Origin: Nicotiana tabacum
Taxonomy: Eukaryota; Streptophyta; Magnoliopsida; Solanales; Solanaceae
Assembly (NCBI RefSeq): GCF_000715075.1
Contig: NC_134100.1
Location: 30,238,042-30,302,041, forward strand
Direction of reading: 5' to 3'
DNA: 64,000 bases
Below are positions 41,734 to 54,098 of this stretch, one piece after another. Each line of letters starts with the position of its first letter. The first letter of the stretch is position 1. The position numbers were made by a program, and so were the translations under genes. The notes under the pieces are model-generated. The model was given only the letters and a program-made list of their open reading frames with translations, made no database searches and was not told the DNA's origin.

Positions 41734-44700
41734 TGTAAGCACGTGATTTTTGCTTCACAGACAATCGCTCCAAAAGAAAATAAAAATAGTGACAAATGAC
41801 TTCGCTGTACAATTTTTCGAGTTTTCCGTGACATGTGTTTGTGGGTCTGTCCATTTTGCATTTAATCATTAATCAAACAAAATACAAAAAATATGTATGC
41901 ATTTCTAGGTTGTAATTTAACCATTTTAAATTTTTCTTATATAGGTGTGTGAATAATTGTGTTAAGTATTGATTAATGGGTATTTCAAATTCATTTTTTA
42001 ATTTAGTTGAATTTTTAAAAATAGAAAACAAAGAAAAAGAGTGCAAATTATTTAGAAAACCGGATTGGGCCTATTTGTTTCAAGATTTTAAGGCCCAAAA
42101 AACAGCCCAAACATAGGCTGCCCGGACACGGTCCAAACGGCGTCGTTCTGTCCCGTCTAAGCTGGGCCGTTGATCTCGAGTGGATCGACGGCCAGGATTA
42201 CACCCCCAGATCCATTTAACATAACCCGACCCAATAACCGGTTCAGCCCAGCCCCTCACTTAAACCAAACGACCCCGTTTAAATATCAAACGACCCCGTC
42301 TCATTTCTCACCATCAGATCCAAGCCGTTGAGATCATCTGATCTAACGGCTCAGATCCAATCCCCTACTCCGTATATAAGCTTTTCCTCACACCCCACGC
42401 CCCTATCCGAACCCCACCCTTAACTCGTCTCCTTCCCCAAGCCCTGAAACCCTCAAACCCTAACGCCGCCCTAGTTTCCCTTTCACCAGAACCCGGCGGC
42501 ATGAACGCCGATGACCACCCCCTTCACACCCCTGAAGCATCCAACCACCCTGAACACGAATCCATTAACCATGTACCTCGAATCACCTCCTATCGTCTCG
42601 AATCTAGATTTGAAGATTCGAGACGAAATTCGATCTATGCCAAACCACCCCATCTTCATACCAGACACTCCCCTGACCCTCCTCGTGACCAAACCAAGCT
42701 TGGTTTGGTCCGAATCTACCCACAACTTCTAAAAAACCAGATCTGAAAATTCAGACCTTAGAACACATGAACCTGGGGAATCCGACTAGCCTTAACGGGG
42801 GTTTGAGGTCTAATAGACCTTAATCAAGGTGTTCTCATGTAAGAACACCCCGATTAAAGTTTGTTCGGCCTCAAAGGGTCAGAGTTGAGTCAGATTTGGA
42901 TCAATTTTGTTTGGACATTTCTCGGTAAGTTTTTCTTTTCCTTTTGTTTTATTCAACCGCTATTTAAGTTGTCAGTATGTTTCATTGTGTTTGTTTGTTA
43001 TTTTTGTTATTTTTCATTCGGATTCCTTCCATCTCTGTCAAAGACCTTTATTTGGTCGATTGTTTCTGTGAGTGATTTGAACATATCCTATGATAAACAT
43101 GTCCGATTAGGATAGTCGTCGCATAAATAACTTATATAGGTTCCCAGTTGATTGACCAAAGTTGTCCGAAGCCCTTTGGGTCCATGTATGTATTGTTTGT
43201 ATGAGCGACTGATTGTTACCTGTTATAATTAGTATAGTCGACTTGATAAATGTCGTCGATTAACTTCCTACGACTGAATGTTCAAATATTCTAATACGTA
43301 CAACCTCACTTGACTGAATGGACCTGTATTGTGATTTGAATGTTGGACATTATCTATGAATGCTAGTTTGTAACTGCATTGTAAACAATTAAAAGAACCA
43401 GGCTAGGGCAGTTCTGAAATTGAACTTTCAGAAGTTCAAAATGTCCTGAGGCTGCAGTGATGCAGGACAGTAATAATCAAGGGCTAACAGGGGTAGTCTA
43501 GGGTTTGAAAAGAACAGAAAAGACTTAGTTTAAATAAGTTGATAAGTAGGGTACTAAACTAGGATTAAACTAATGCCAATGGGGAACAAGACACAAGAGT
43601 ATGGGTTTAAAATGAATACTAAAATAAGCCCATAATCCTTGATTAAAGAATAAACCAGGCGTGGGGAACAAATGGCTGGCACCAAAAGATGCTTAGGCAT
43701 GGGCTTAAAGGGAATGGGCAGTCTGCAAGTGGGGGATCCAGGCAGCTTAGCTGCACTGGGTCGTTTGGCTTATAAATAGGCCATTTCATAACTTAAAAGA
43801 GGGCTGGAATTTTTAGTCTTGAGAGAGGTCTTGTGAGTTTAAAGAAAACTGAAAACATAAGGAGATCTCCAGTAAACACTATAACCAAACACTGTCCGAA
43901 AGCTACATAAGAGTTCATATTAGTCAAGCTGTCTTGGCCAAGTTCTGTTGTTTGCACTGATTGAGCTGCTTGTGATTGTTGAACTGCTGGTGTTGCTGCA
44001 TTGAACAATTTGTTACTTCTATTGGTTCATTACTCTTTTCTGGGATTACTTGTTTGGTGTTCGACCATCTGCTGGTTTTCTTTGTTCTGGGAATTGTTTC
44101 TGGTTGTCTGTGGACTGTGGAAAACACTTGTGATTGTTGGTTGTTGCTGTGTATCTACTGTTGCTGTGTTCACTGCATACTGCCCCGCTGATCAGTCCTT
44201 TCTTCTTTTTCCTCTATACCTGGTACACAACCAATGCACTATCAAATGTAATTGGAACATTGAGCATGAATGCAAAAGAAAAGACCTGAAGTTGATTTTC
44301 ATACATAGATTGTTATATTAGATATCATGTACTGTATGATAATTTTCATTCCTGTGTTGACAATAGAAGCAGCCTGTATGCCCAGTGTATACCAATATAG
44401 ATTAGCTAAATGGTAGTTTACATATGTATACTGATAGGTGAAAATATTCTCAATGAAATAGGTTGCGTCTCAGACTTAGTTTACTTTGTAATATGTGCTG
44501 TAATGTATGCCAAGCATGAAAACTGTACATCATTGGCTAAGTTCTTCCTTTTCTGATTAATGGTCTCATATAACTAGTAAACCACCTGTTAAGACAAAGA
44601 ACACAAAACTTGCAATCTCAACCTCATGAAGGTCGAGCCCAGGTCAAAACAGACCAAGCAGGCCCGCATCGAACAAGCAGTGGCCCAGGTCTGGCCCATC

Positions 44701-45551
44701 ACGCATGGGCTGGATTTGGGCCCATGATTATTGGTTCGGCTAACTGTGCACGCAGCCTCGTTTCTGATTGTTAAGCATTTCTGAATGTTGTTACAGATAA
44801 CTTGCAAGCACGTAATTAATTAGGACTATCTACTGTTTTCAATTAGTAGAGACAAACACGACAAGAAACGTAGTTGCTATAGGATATCCTTTAAAAATAA
44901 AATGAGACGAGCCTCGCTGAATAAAAATACAAATTGCGGGGCCCTCAGTAAATACTTGTTTAAAATTACTTAGAATTCAGGGGGTCATTTAGCGAATTTC
45001 ACGGCCTCCGCAAAATAATAACGCGATAGTCTCGTTAGGCGCGTGTTTAATAATTTACTTTCTTAAGCTCGGGTGTGCATTTCATGCGACCCAAATCCAA
45101 ATCTCAAAACATCAAATAAAATGCGTTCCGGATTGTGGGTGCATTTCATGTGACACAATCCAAAGACATATTTTAAGCGATGTTCACATTCTTTAAAATA
45201 ATAATAACAAAGTGGCACAAAGTTAAAATTGGCACATTGGTTCATAATTGTATTTAAAATCAGATAAATAAGCCGAATATGACAGTTGAGCGACCGTGCT
45301 AGAACCACGGAACTCGGGAATGCCTAACACCTTCTCCCGGGTTAACAGAATTCCTTATCCGGATTTCTGGTACGCAGACTGTAATATGGAGTCATTCTTT
45401 TCCTCGATTCGAGATTAAAATTGGTGACTTGGGACACCCTGAATCTCCCAAGTGGCGACTCTGAAATAAATAAACCAATCCCGTTTCGATTGTCCTTTAA
45501 TTGGAAAAAACTCCCCTGCGCCCTTCGGGTGCGGAAAAAGGAGGTGTGACA
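41734..45551 (+). repeat. 3' LTR of element E
   Basis: 3818 bp. It differs from the 5' LTR by about 45 substitutions and a handful of indels, including loss of one 11-12-bp TGTTGTTGC-type unit near 44150. The TATA box is at 42373-42380, the hairpins at 45071-45161 and the U5 module at 45427-45463. Confidence 0.95.
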
Positions 45552-45556
45552 CTCAC
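45552..45556. other. Target-site duplication of element E, right copy
   Basis: CTCAC, identical to 20370-20374. Element D sequence resumes here. Confidence 0.9.
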
Positions 45557-48500
45557 GATTAGTTATCACACAGTATTGACTTGATGGTAGGATATTTGCT
45601 TATGTGTTGGGGTGGTGAATGATTTGAAAGGAAGTCTACTCAGTACACGATTCAGAGATATGATATCTCATTTCCGGCGAAGGAAAAGCAATTGACCTAT
45701 GAATGTCTATATTTGGGGTGATGAAGTAACGAGACATGGTATTTTCGAGTGTGGTGGAATTTTCATCTTCGATGTAGCGTCGTCATCCTCGATTGTATGT
45801 GTTAAGTTTACCGGTATTATGGTCTTCTGCAATTCGCCTTTGGGGCAAGATATCGTGAAATAATATTGGAGAAACGACTGTCAGAGATCACGGGGTGCGG
45901 TGGTTCAGGATTGAATCGGTATTTCTAATGCTGACGGCTCGAGAAAGATGATCTTTGGAAAGGTTTAAAGTTAGTAGCGATTTGTGGGTTCAAGTGCTAC
46001 GAAGATAGATTTTATTTAAGGCAACAACTGAGCAACAAAGGATGAGGAAGGACATGTGGGGAGTGTCAGGCAGTGGTTAAAATTTCGAGAAGGCCAAGTA
46101 TAAGAGGCAAAGGTTGAGTAGCCGATTAAAGGGGTGAGTTCCGCCAAAGTGGGAGAGTTCCACCGCCTATGATTGGGTTGTATGGTTAACTACTTGCGAG
46201 GTTTCTGGTTATTAGCATATTGATGGGTTATTTCAGCTACAGGAAAAGAACACAAGTGGTAATTTGAGCAAAGGGATTGTTAAAGGTGTGCTATGACCGG
46301 CCTTATTGGCTCATGTTCAAACTTGGGGAAAGATTTAGGATTTGTGCCTTGTATAGATGCGGGTTTCAAGGGAAGTGATTCTGCCAGGTGCTTCGTCGTG
46401 AGGGTATTCATGTGTTAGAAGATTCGTGAAGTTAATTATATTCGAGGCCAAGTCAGAGCGGGTGGCTCTCAACAACGGTCCTAGTGGATTCAAAGGGTAT
46501 AGTGTGGTGCCTAATGATTTCGAGCCTATAGGTACGGTTAAGAATCAAGCTTTGGTAGTAGCTTATGAGAAGAGGCCCAGAATGTTCTATGATGTTTTTA
46601 CTTGCAGTGTAGCATTTGGGAGGAAAATGAGAAAAGACTTCGGATTCTTAGAGGGATTATCAGAATGGGCATACCAGTTGAGTATGTTAATGTGCGCGTA
46701 AGGGAGGTACGAAATGGTTCGTGGGATTTGAGACAACATGGTCTCGTGATTCAAGGTCACTCGGGATGAGTGCGGATGGAGTATGTTATGTGTTGAATGG
46801 AGTTATTATTATTTCTAAGGCAATCAAGGATAAATTGGAAAGAATATAGATTGGTTAGCCATAGTTGAATTGGCATATTGGTGGTAGTGATCAGTTCCTT
46901 CAGCGTGATCAAGTTATGCAAGGGATTTGTGGAGGTATGTGTAAGCCCTGTCGGCCGCCGTAATTGATTTTATTTAGAAATATTCTAGTGTTATGGCCTG
47001 CCATGGGTAGGCGGATCCCCGAAGGGCTATGGTGGCGTAGACCACTACTTGAAGATTGCATAATCTACGGTCATGAGAATTCACCTGCGTGTTGTGATGG
47101 TTCTCCTAAAATGAGTTAAATAAAAAGTTTTTATATAATGTAGTGTTAATCTATTTGTGGTTCCGGAGTTATGATGAAAATCTTGTTCTATCGTATATTG
47201 GCATGTTGGGTGCAGTGAGTGGTATGGAAATTGAAGTGGGGGTCAAAGTTGCAGTTCGGTGTTGACAAGGATGTCACAAGCTCGAATGAGTAGGAAAGGA
47301 GTTTCGATGTTTAAAGTAGGTTGGTATTATCTTCAGCGTCACCTGAGATCGGTGTTTTGTGAAAAAGGCTTGCATCATGGTTAAGGATTCTTGATCGCTT
47401 TTCAGCGTTAGTGCAGCCGGTGGTTTGGATGTATAGACCTGTTATCTGTTACAGAAGGTCATGGGAGCGTGCCCCACAGGAAGGTTGTATAAGTGTGGCA
47501 TGTAGTCACTTTATTGATTGAAGAGTTAAACTAAGTATGAATATTGTAGTGATGTCATTAAATTGAGAATTGATGCCTGGAGGGCACTCAGTTTATTAGG
47601 GTGTGGACTGTGGAGGATTAATCCGGTTATGATGGTTGTTCTTGTGTGTTATGAGAAAAGGGGAGTTATTATAGACCTTTGAAAAGTTATTAGCCTAGTT
47701 TAGTGCGACCAGAATCAACTTGAGGTCTGTGGATGGATTTAAATGTGAATATGGGCTCTATATCAGGCCAGATGTGTTCATTTCAGCAATGCGCTCCTTA
47801 TGGAAGAGTAGTCAGGGTGTTATTTCGTCGTTAGCTATTTCATGTAAAGATACTGCTTGGTGAATTTCTTATGAGTTGAGGTTCTGCGTAGAGATGATGT
47901 TATATGAGCAGAGTGGCTCTTGAGATTCAGATCGTATATCGCACCTCAGTGTGCTTGAGTTTGTAGCTTATAGTGCTATATGTCTTCCCAGGGATGGTAT
48001 TATGCACTTAGCGTGCTTGTGACCAATATTCGGTATTTTGTTGTAACGAGCAATCTAGCTCGGTGTGTATCTCCTTATGTGAATTTTACGTGCAGATCGG
48101 GTGGCATGCCGCCATGGGTATGTTGTTTGGATCGGGTCGCGCACCGCAACAATGTTATGTTGAGTACTGTTCCCCATATCTATTTTTATGTGTTTCGTTT
48201 CCTTTTTTTCTGAGATAAACTCGTATTAGATGTGTGAGAGTTAAGTAGTCCCTTCCAGAGTTCGTTTTCCTTTTGTATCGCATTCGAATTGGTAGCCTAT
48301 TGGCACATTGTGGCATCATATGAGACTTTTGATCATGTCCGGGGTGGCTTATTGCCTAAGCAGTTCGTACTGGGTGAGATGAGATCATTGGATTTAGGAT
48401 CAGTGCAATCTGATTATATGAAGTACATTAAGGAGCAAAGACCAGAATGAGGTGATGGTTCTTGTCAGGAGTATAGACCCAATGATTTGATGATTCGGCA

Positions 48501-48939
48501 ATTGGTTATGAAATTCTACACATCTCTTCCATCGTGACGGTATTGTAAGAGTTAGACCAAGACCTATGTATGTCATGAGGTGCAATGGGAGCATCAGATT
48601 CGTGGAATTTCGACTATTATGCTTAGAGAATGTTATTGTGGTTCTGTGAATAAAGCGGTGCAAGGTGTGAATTCAGCAAGGGTATGCAGTCATGTTCTGG
48701 TACATCGTGTGGTGATTGATATAGTGTTTGTATGTTGGAAACAGGCCTCGCAGAGAATTCTGGATGTTGAAATTGGGCTCTATGCTTATTTGCTTAAGTG
48801 AAAAAGGATATCTTCAGATTGATCGAGCTAGGGTGCCCAACTGAGTTGTGGTAGCACGGGTAGGTGCTCGAGGTGTTAAACAGTGATTTTGGACAATCCT
48901 AACACAGTTCTTAGCACGTTCGAGGACGAACGTATGTTT

Positions 48940-48952
48940 AAGTGGGAGAGAA
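48940..48952 (+). promoter_or_regulatory. Polypurine tract of element D
   Basis: AAGTGGGAGAGAA directly before TGTAACGACTCG. Confidence 0.8.
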
Positions 48953-49123
48953 TGTAACGACTCGACCGGTCGTTTTGAGATTTAGCGCATCGTTCAGCAG
49001 TTTGGGACCATGAGCAGCTTCACTTAAAGTATTATGACTTGTATGCATGGTCGGAATTGAATTACGGGGAATTCAGAGTTCATTTGGAAAAGGGAATTCT
49101 CATTTCGGAAGCTTTAAGTTGAA
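48953..49123 (+). repeat. Truncated 3' LTR of element D
   Basis: The first 171 bp match the 5' LTR start (16957 onward), then similarity ends near 49124 after AAGCTTTAAGTTGAAA. The remaining about 2.85 kb is lost, with element F joined on. Confidence 0.8.
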
Positions 49124-49332
49124 ATTCGGAGTTGATTCGGAGTTAACTGGTCTGACGGGTACGGTTTGAGCTGGGACCTCCCCTCATGATCCACCTGAGG
49201 CTCCACTGCGGGTGCTGCAGCCTGAGCTCTAGGCTGAGCTCTGCCTCTGCCTCGGCCTTTGCCCCTTGTAGTAGCTGCCACAGGAAATTTCGGCTCCTAT
49301 TCGGTTGCAGATGTTGGGGGTGTTCTCGCCAT
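49124..49332 (-). pseudogene. Gag N-terminal fragment, element F
   Basis: Minus ATG at 49332 gives MARTPPTSATE, then a TAG (complement of 49297-49299), then EPKFPVAATTRGKGRGRGRA, an Arg/Gly-rich opening typical of this gag. It is cut at about 49124. Confidence 0.6.
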
Positions 49333-49503
49333 CTGCGAGAAAACATGAATAGAATGGTTTAATCATCAATGATAGAATAAAATCGCAGGATAGAGAAGGA
49401 AAGAAGTCTCTATTGCCTCTAGAAGATAAGTACAGACGTCTCCGAACCGATCCTCTAGACTTTACTAAGCTTGCTCATGACTTGTGAGATCTAGTAAACC
49501 TAT

Positions 49504-49516
49504 TGCTCCGATACCA
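49504..49516 (-). promoter_or_regulatory. Primer-binding site of element F
   Basis: Minus TGGTATCGGAGCA, one change from TGGTATCAGAGC, three bases from the LTR end at 49520. The leader 49333-49503 resembles those of A and D. Confidence 0.75.
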
Positions 49517-49519
49517 ACT

Positions 49520-51653
49520 TGTCACAACCCAGAATTTCTACCCTCGGGACTGCGATGATGCCTAACATTTCACTTGCTAGGCAAGTAAATGTTAGATATA
49601 GTTATTAACCATTTTTAACAATTCAAATCAAATGATAAGCAATAAGCTGAATAAACTAAAATAGAGTAAATAAACTAATAAACAGAGATATCCATATACA
49701 ATCCAGAACTAGTGTCAGGTATACACGAGCATCTAGAGTATTACAAATAATAGTGTCAATAAAAGCATAACTGTCTGAATCGAAATAAACATCTAAGATG
49801 ATGTAGAATGGAACTTCAGGGCTACAAACAATGTGCAGTTGTACCTCAAGTCTCCATCAGGCACTAGATCCGAGCAAATATATTGAACGCCGCTAGGACC
49901 CACTCTGAAATCTGCACAAGAAATGCAGAGTGTAGTATGAGTACAACCAACCCTATATACTCTGTAAGTGACGAGCCTAACCTTGACGAAGTAGTGATGA
50001 GGCTAAGACGGGTCACTTACAATAACTTGTACGCAGTAATAATAACAACATGGAAGGAAAAACAGGAAATGAAAGTAAAACAGTTAATTTATAAAGTTGA
50101 ACTCAATCCTTGCAATAAGAGAACCCAGAATAATAGATCTCATAATTTCATATAGAGTGCTAAAACCCAACACAATAATAACAACGAGTACAACACACAC
50201 AATCCATTGCGACATGCAACCCGATCCCACCGTACACACACAATCCTCCCTTATTTCACCTTAACAACATTTATCAATATAAAGAATCATATATACAATC
50301 CTTTGCAGCGCACAACTTGATCCCACCATATCATCATAATTAATGTTATAATCCTCCCTTATTACACCATATCATTATTTATCAATATTAAGTATTACGT
50401 ACACAATCGTTGTGGCGCACAACCTGATCCCACTATATCATTAAAATCAATGTCATCATCTTCTCTTAATCCACCATATCACAACCATTGCAGCATGCAA
50501 CCCGATCCATAAACAATTCCAATATACGTAATCAATCCAATAGCTTAGTTTATAAGAATCTCTATAATTAAAGGAAATGAATGCAAAGCAATAAAGCGGA
50601 CCACGTACTAATCAAAGGAATGATACAAATAATACAAAAGCAACAAGACAAGTCAAGTACATGACAATTAAGGTGTGCAAGTAAGACAATTAAGGCAAGT
50701 AGCAATTAATCACAGAGTCATGGAAGGGACGAACAATTGAATACAAGAATAATTAATGACAAGTAACAAATTACTGCATAGAAAGCAATTAAATCATGTA
50801 AAAGTTAAAGCATGGAATGAGATAATTCATAAAATACGAGAAGACATGGAAACAATTATTTTTGATGGTGTATATACATTCGTCGCCTTGCATATACGCC
50901 ATTACAAATGTAATTTACATAACATATAGTTCAAAGGTTCCCAATTCCTGCAAGTCAAAGTTAGACACAACACTTACCTCTCTCCGCAAATAAATTAAAA
51001 CTCAATCGGGGCCTTTCCTCTAAAATTCGCCTCTAAACCAATCGAATCTAACCAAATATAGTTCAGACAATTCAAAATAAGCTTTAGAAACTACCCACGA
51101 GTGAAACAGATTCAATCTTTAATAATTTTGGAAAAAGTCAACAAAAGTTAACCCAAGACCAGCTTAGTCAAAACTCGAGATTCAGAATAAAACCCAGTTA
51201 CTCATTCACCCCCGAGCCCGATTATATGATTAGTTAAATCCGCCCTCAATTTTTGAAGCCTAAATCTCAATTTTTCAAAATCCCTAATTTCTGCCTAAAT
51301 CCCAAATTTCTACCATAAACAAGCATAGATTAAAGGCTAAAAGTCAATGGGTGTTGATGGAAATGGACGAAAATGATTTAAAATCTACTAACCTATAATG
51401 TGGGATGAAATTCCTCTTCAAAATCACCTCTATGAGCTCAAATGTGGAGATGGTGAAAAATGAAGAAAATCTCAACTTTGAGATATTTAATTGACTGGGC
51501 GTTAGGCCTTCTTCGTGTTCGCAAAGTGCAGTGGCAAAAATGGCCTTTGCGTTTGCAAGGGACCTCACGCATTCGCGATGTTCTGTCCCTATTGACCACT
51601 GCGTTCATGAGCCTGAGCTCGTGTTCGTGTAGAGTAAGTCCCAACCTTCCCCC
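49520..51653 (-). repeat. Partial LTR of element F
   Basis: It ends GGGTTGTGACA on the minus strand at 49520. The upstream end is broken near 51653, where the sequence passes directly into integrase. It includes a GC-rich segment with short TTCGCGA-type words (51490-51640), like that of A. No gene. Confidence 0.7.
50198..50530 (-). repeat. Degenerate tandem repeat of about 105 bp in the LTR of F
   Basis: Three units and a partial one begin near 50198, 50297, 50404 and 50480. Each holds CAATCcTTGCgGCGCACAAC-like words then CCGATCCCACC and TCCTCCCTTATT. Confidence 0.6.
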
Positions 51654-52640
51654 TGAACGCCTGCCAAGCTGGGAGGTAAGGCAAGCTCATAAGCAACCTC
51701 CCCAACACGTCTCAATATCTCAAAAGGACCAATAAACCTCAGACTCAACTTCCCTTTATTCCCGAATCTCATACGCCCTTCAAGAAACACGAAGCAGAAC
51801 CCGCTCTCCAACCATATAGGAAACATCACAAACCTTCCGGTTTGCGTAACTCTTCTGTCTGGACTGGGCTATACGGAGTCTATCCTGAATCACCTTAACC
51901 TTCTCCAAAGCATCCTGAACCAAGTCTGTGCCCAATAATCTCGCCTCACCTAACTCAAACCAACCCACCGGGCATCTACACCACCTACCATACAAGGCCT
52001 TATACGGTGCCATCTAAATGCTGGACTGATAGCTGTTGTTGTAGGCAAACTCTGCCAGTGGCAAGAACTGATCCCAAGAACCTCCAAACTCCATCACACA
52101 CGCACGGAGCATATCCTCAAGAATTTGAATAGTGCGCTCGGACTGTCCATCCGTCTAGGGGTGAAATGATGTGCTCAACTCTACCCGATTACCTAACTCA
52201 TATTGTACGACCCTCTAGAACCGTGATGTGAACTGAGTACCTCTGTCTAAAATGATGGAAACTAGAATACCATGCAGGCGAACAATCTCCCGGATATAAA
52301 TCTCCGCCAACCGCTCCGAAGAATAGGTGGTACACACAGGAATGAAGTGAGCGGACTTGGTCAGCCGATCCACAATCACCCAAATGGCATAGAACTTTCT
52401 CAAAATACGTAGGAGCCCAACTACGAAGTCCATGGTGAATCCGCTCCCACTTCTACTCCAAAATTTCCATCTGCTGAAGCAACCCACCCGGCTTCTGGTG
52501 CTCATACTTCACCTGCTGACAAGTGAGACACCGAGCTTCGAACCCACTATATCCTTCTTCATCTGCCTCCACCAATAGTGCTGCCTCAAATCGTGATACA
52601 TGTTTGTGGCACCCGGATGGATGGAATACCACGAACTATG
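51654..52640 (-). pseudogene. Integrase (broken), element F
   Basis: The frame 52215-52505 gives FTMDFVVGLL (first Asp), VIVDRLTKSAHFIPV, YIREIVRLHGI and IILDRGTQFTS (second Asp). A stop and frame changes follow. The frame 51780-52013 gives APYKALYGRWCRCPVGWFE and QSRQKSYANRKVCDV, and 51605-51829 gives FIGPFEILRRVGEVAYELALP. The chromodomain is missing because the sequence jumps into the LTR near 51653. The zinc-finger part lies at about 52450-52640. Confidence 0.75.
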
Positions 52641-52984
52641 GGCCTCCTCTAGAATCAACTCCCAAAACCCATCAATTTTGGGTACACATACCCGACCCTA
52701 CATCCTCACTATCCCGTCATCACCAATAGTCACATCTCCTGTATCACCGTGCAGAACCTTGTCCTTGAGGACGAGCAAATGAGGGTCATCATACTGACGC
52801 TCCCTGATACGATCAAATAAGGAAGACCGAGAGACCACGCAAGCTAGAACCCGACTTGGCTTCGAAAGATCCAATCTCACAAACTGGCTAGCTAAGGCCT
52901 GAACATCCATTGTCATGGGTTTCTCCGCTGCTGATAAATAAGCCAAACTCCCCAAACTCTCTACCCGATGACTCAAAGCATCAG
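52641..52984 (-). pseudogene. RNase H end and linker (broken), element F
   Basis: The frame 52698-52976 reads SHRVESLGSLAYLSAAEKPM and DVQALASQFVRLDLS, the linker between RNase H and integrase in this family. It is interrupted at 52984/52985 by element G and resumes at 63115, with ATCAG and ATAAG as the imperfect target duplication. Confidence 0.7.
52980..52984. other. Target-site duplication of element G, left copy
   Basis: ATCAG here and ATAAG at 63115-63119 on the other side, one mismatch. Element F runs continuously when G is removed. Confidence 0.65.
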
Positions 52985-53911
52985 TGATGTTCTAAACGTC
53001 AATACCACACAAGGGGAGGGGGGTAATTTGTGTGGTACCCAATTTTTCGATCTAGAAGAACCTAGTTCTTCTAGGTGTTCTAACTGCTACTATTACGGAA
53101 TTAAAAGTGCAGAAAATAAAGAACACAAAGATTTTTACGTGGAAAACACCTGGCTCAAAAGGTGAAAAAACCACGACCTACTACTTAGTAGGATTTTCCC
53201 AAACATCCTCTAAAATTACTGAGCCAAAACAGCATTTACAAAACTCTTTGTAAACCTAAGGATTAACTCTAATCCCTGTGTAGCACACAACCTCAACTGT
53301 TGAGACACCTTCAAGTTATCCTATAACTTGAACACTCAAAGTACCTATTACAAATGCTTCTATGAAAGCTGAAAAGGTACAACTTTAAACTGCCTACTAC
53401 AATTGAACTAGAATAAGAATAAACACAACAGAACTGGTTTTTCTATCTCGTTCAACTAGCTTCAGGTTTGCACACTTAAATCACACACGAACTGCTTGCA
53501 AAAAGCGTTGCTATTTTGCTCCCTATTCACGTTTAACTTCTGCGTATGTGCAACACCTGTAAAAGAGAACAATCACTGTTATTTAATGAGTTAGTAATCA
53601 GAGTTTGATTGAGACTCAATTGCTGATCTTCCATCGAAGTTGAGTCCTTGTTCAATACAATCTCCAACCCTGTCCTTTATCCGGATTGTGTGATTGTGTC
53701 CTCTTACTATAAGGAGACTTTCTCTTCTCATCCAATATGCAACCTTTTCGATCAGTTCAGGAGATATTGCTGCTTGATTACTGAGACTTATCTCCTTCAC
53801 GTGTATCTCACATGTCGAGGTTGATAAATACTGTGCCTCACATGATGAAACTAGTCCATGATTGAGTTCATTTGTCATTCTTCAAAAAGTTCATCTGAAC
53901 TTGGGCTAATA
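52985..53911 (-). repeat. 3' LTR of element G
   Basis: Plus-strand start TGATGTTCTAAACG. Its far end reads CTAATA where the other LTR has CCAACA. It contains the inverted repeat CTAGAAGAACC-T-AGTTCTTCTAG (53052-53074) with one mismatch. Confidence 0.9.
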
Positions 53912-53925
53912 AATTCCCCTTTTTT
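53912..53925 (-). promoter_or_regulatory. Polypurine tract of element G
   Basis: Minus AAAAAAGGGGAATT next to the 3' LTR, preceded by GTCATCATC. Confidence 0.75.
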
Positions 53926-54085
53926 GATGATGACAAACTCTGTGCTTTTACTAATCAAAGAACCTGTAGGAACTCAGCTTGACCATCAACACATTAACTT
54001 AGAATTTTAACTTATTATCAAGGACCAGATTTAATTAGGTTATAAATATCACATTATTCAGAATAAAGAGTAAAGCACAATATCT

Positions 54086-54098
54086 CTTCCCCTTTGTG
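54086..54098 (-). promoter_or_regulatory. Second polypurine-like tract of element G
   Basis: Minus CACAAAGGGGAAG preceded by TTTTTGATGATGC. Repeated tracts near the 3' LTR are a Sirevirus trait. Confidence 0.5.

Larger units (their letters stand above)
20375..45551 (+). mobile_element. Element E: complete Ogre-type Ty3/Tat retrotransposon
   Basis: The element is 25,177 bp with LTRs of 3830 and 3818 bp, TG...CA ends, a tRNA-Arg-type primer site, ORF1 upstream of gag, protease, reverse transcriptase with two RNase H domains, integrase, a large 3' tandem array and a polypurine tract. Extreme size, ORF1, dual RNase H and the Arg primer are hallmarks of Ogre elements. Manual comparison of the LTRs gives about 45 substitutions over roughly 3.8 kb (near 98.8% identity), implying a recent insertion. 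At common plant rates that is below about 1 million years, an estimate only. Coding is damaged by at least two frameshifts and several in-frame stops, so it is probably not autonomous now. Confidence 0.92.
45552..48952 (+). other. Internal region of element D without coding
   Basis: 3.4 kb between the E insertion and the polypurine tract. The longest frames (46426-46701, 47980-48213, 48580-48801 plus) show no gag, protease, polymerase or integrase words in either strand. It ends with the conserved TTCGAGGACGAACGTATG seen before the PPT of A. The sequence may once have coded, but I cannot recognise it. Confidence 0.55.
16957..49123 (+). mobile_element. Element D: non-autonomous Tekay-like derivative hosting E
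   Basis: Parts in order: LTR 16957-19978, primer site 19982-19993, leader to 20374, then (after E, 20375-45551) internal sequence 45552-48952, polypurine tract and a 3' LTR fragment 48953-49123. LTR starts agree (TGTAACGACTCGACCGGTCG). The net internal region is about 3.8 kb and shows no gag, protease, polymerase or integrase motif. The leader and the 3' PPT region match elements A and F. I infer a large-retrotransposon-derivative type element mobilised in trans. Confidence 0.7.

Noticed and set aside
46426..46701. 91-residue plus frame in the internal region of D
   Set aside because: No similarity recognised. It is short within 3.4 kb of sequence without other coding signs.
49143..49346. 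67-residue minus frame starting MFSRRWREH
   Set aside because: It is the wrong frame over the gag opening of F. The family-like reading starts at 49332.
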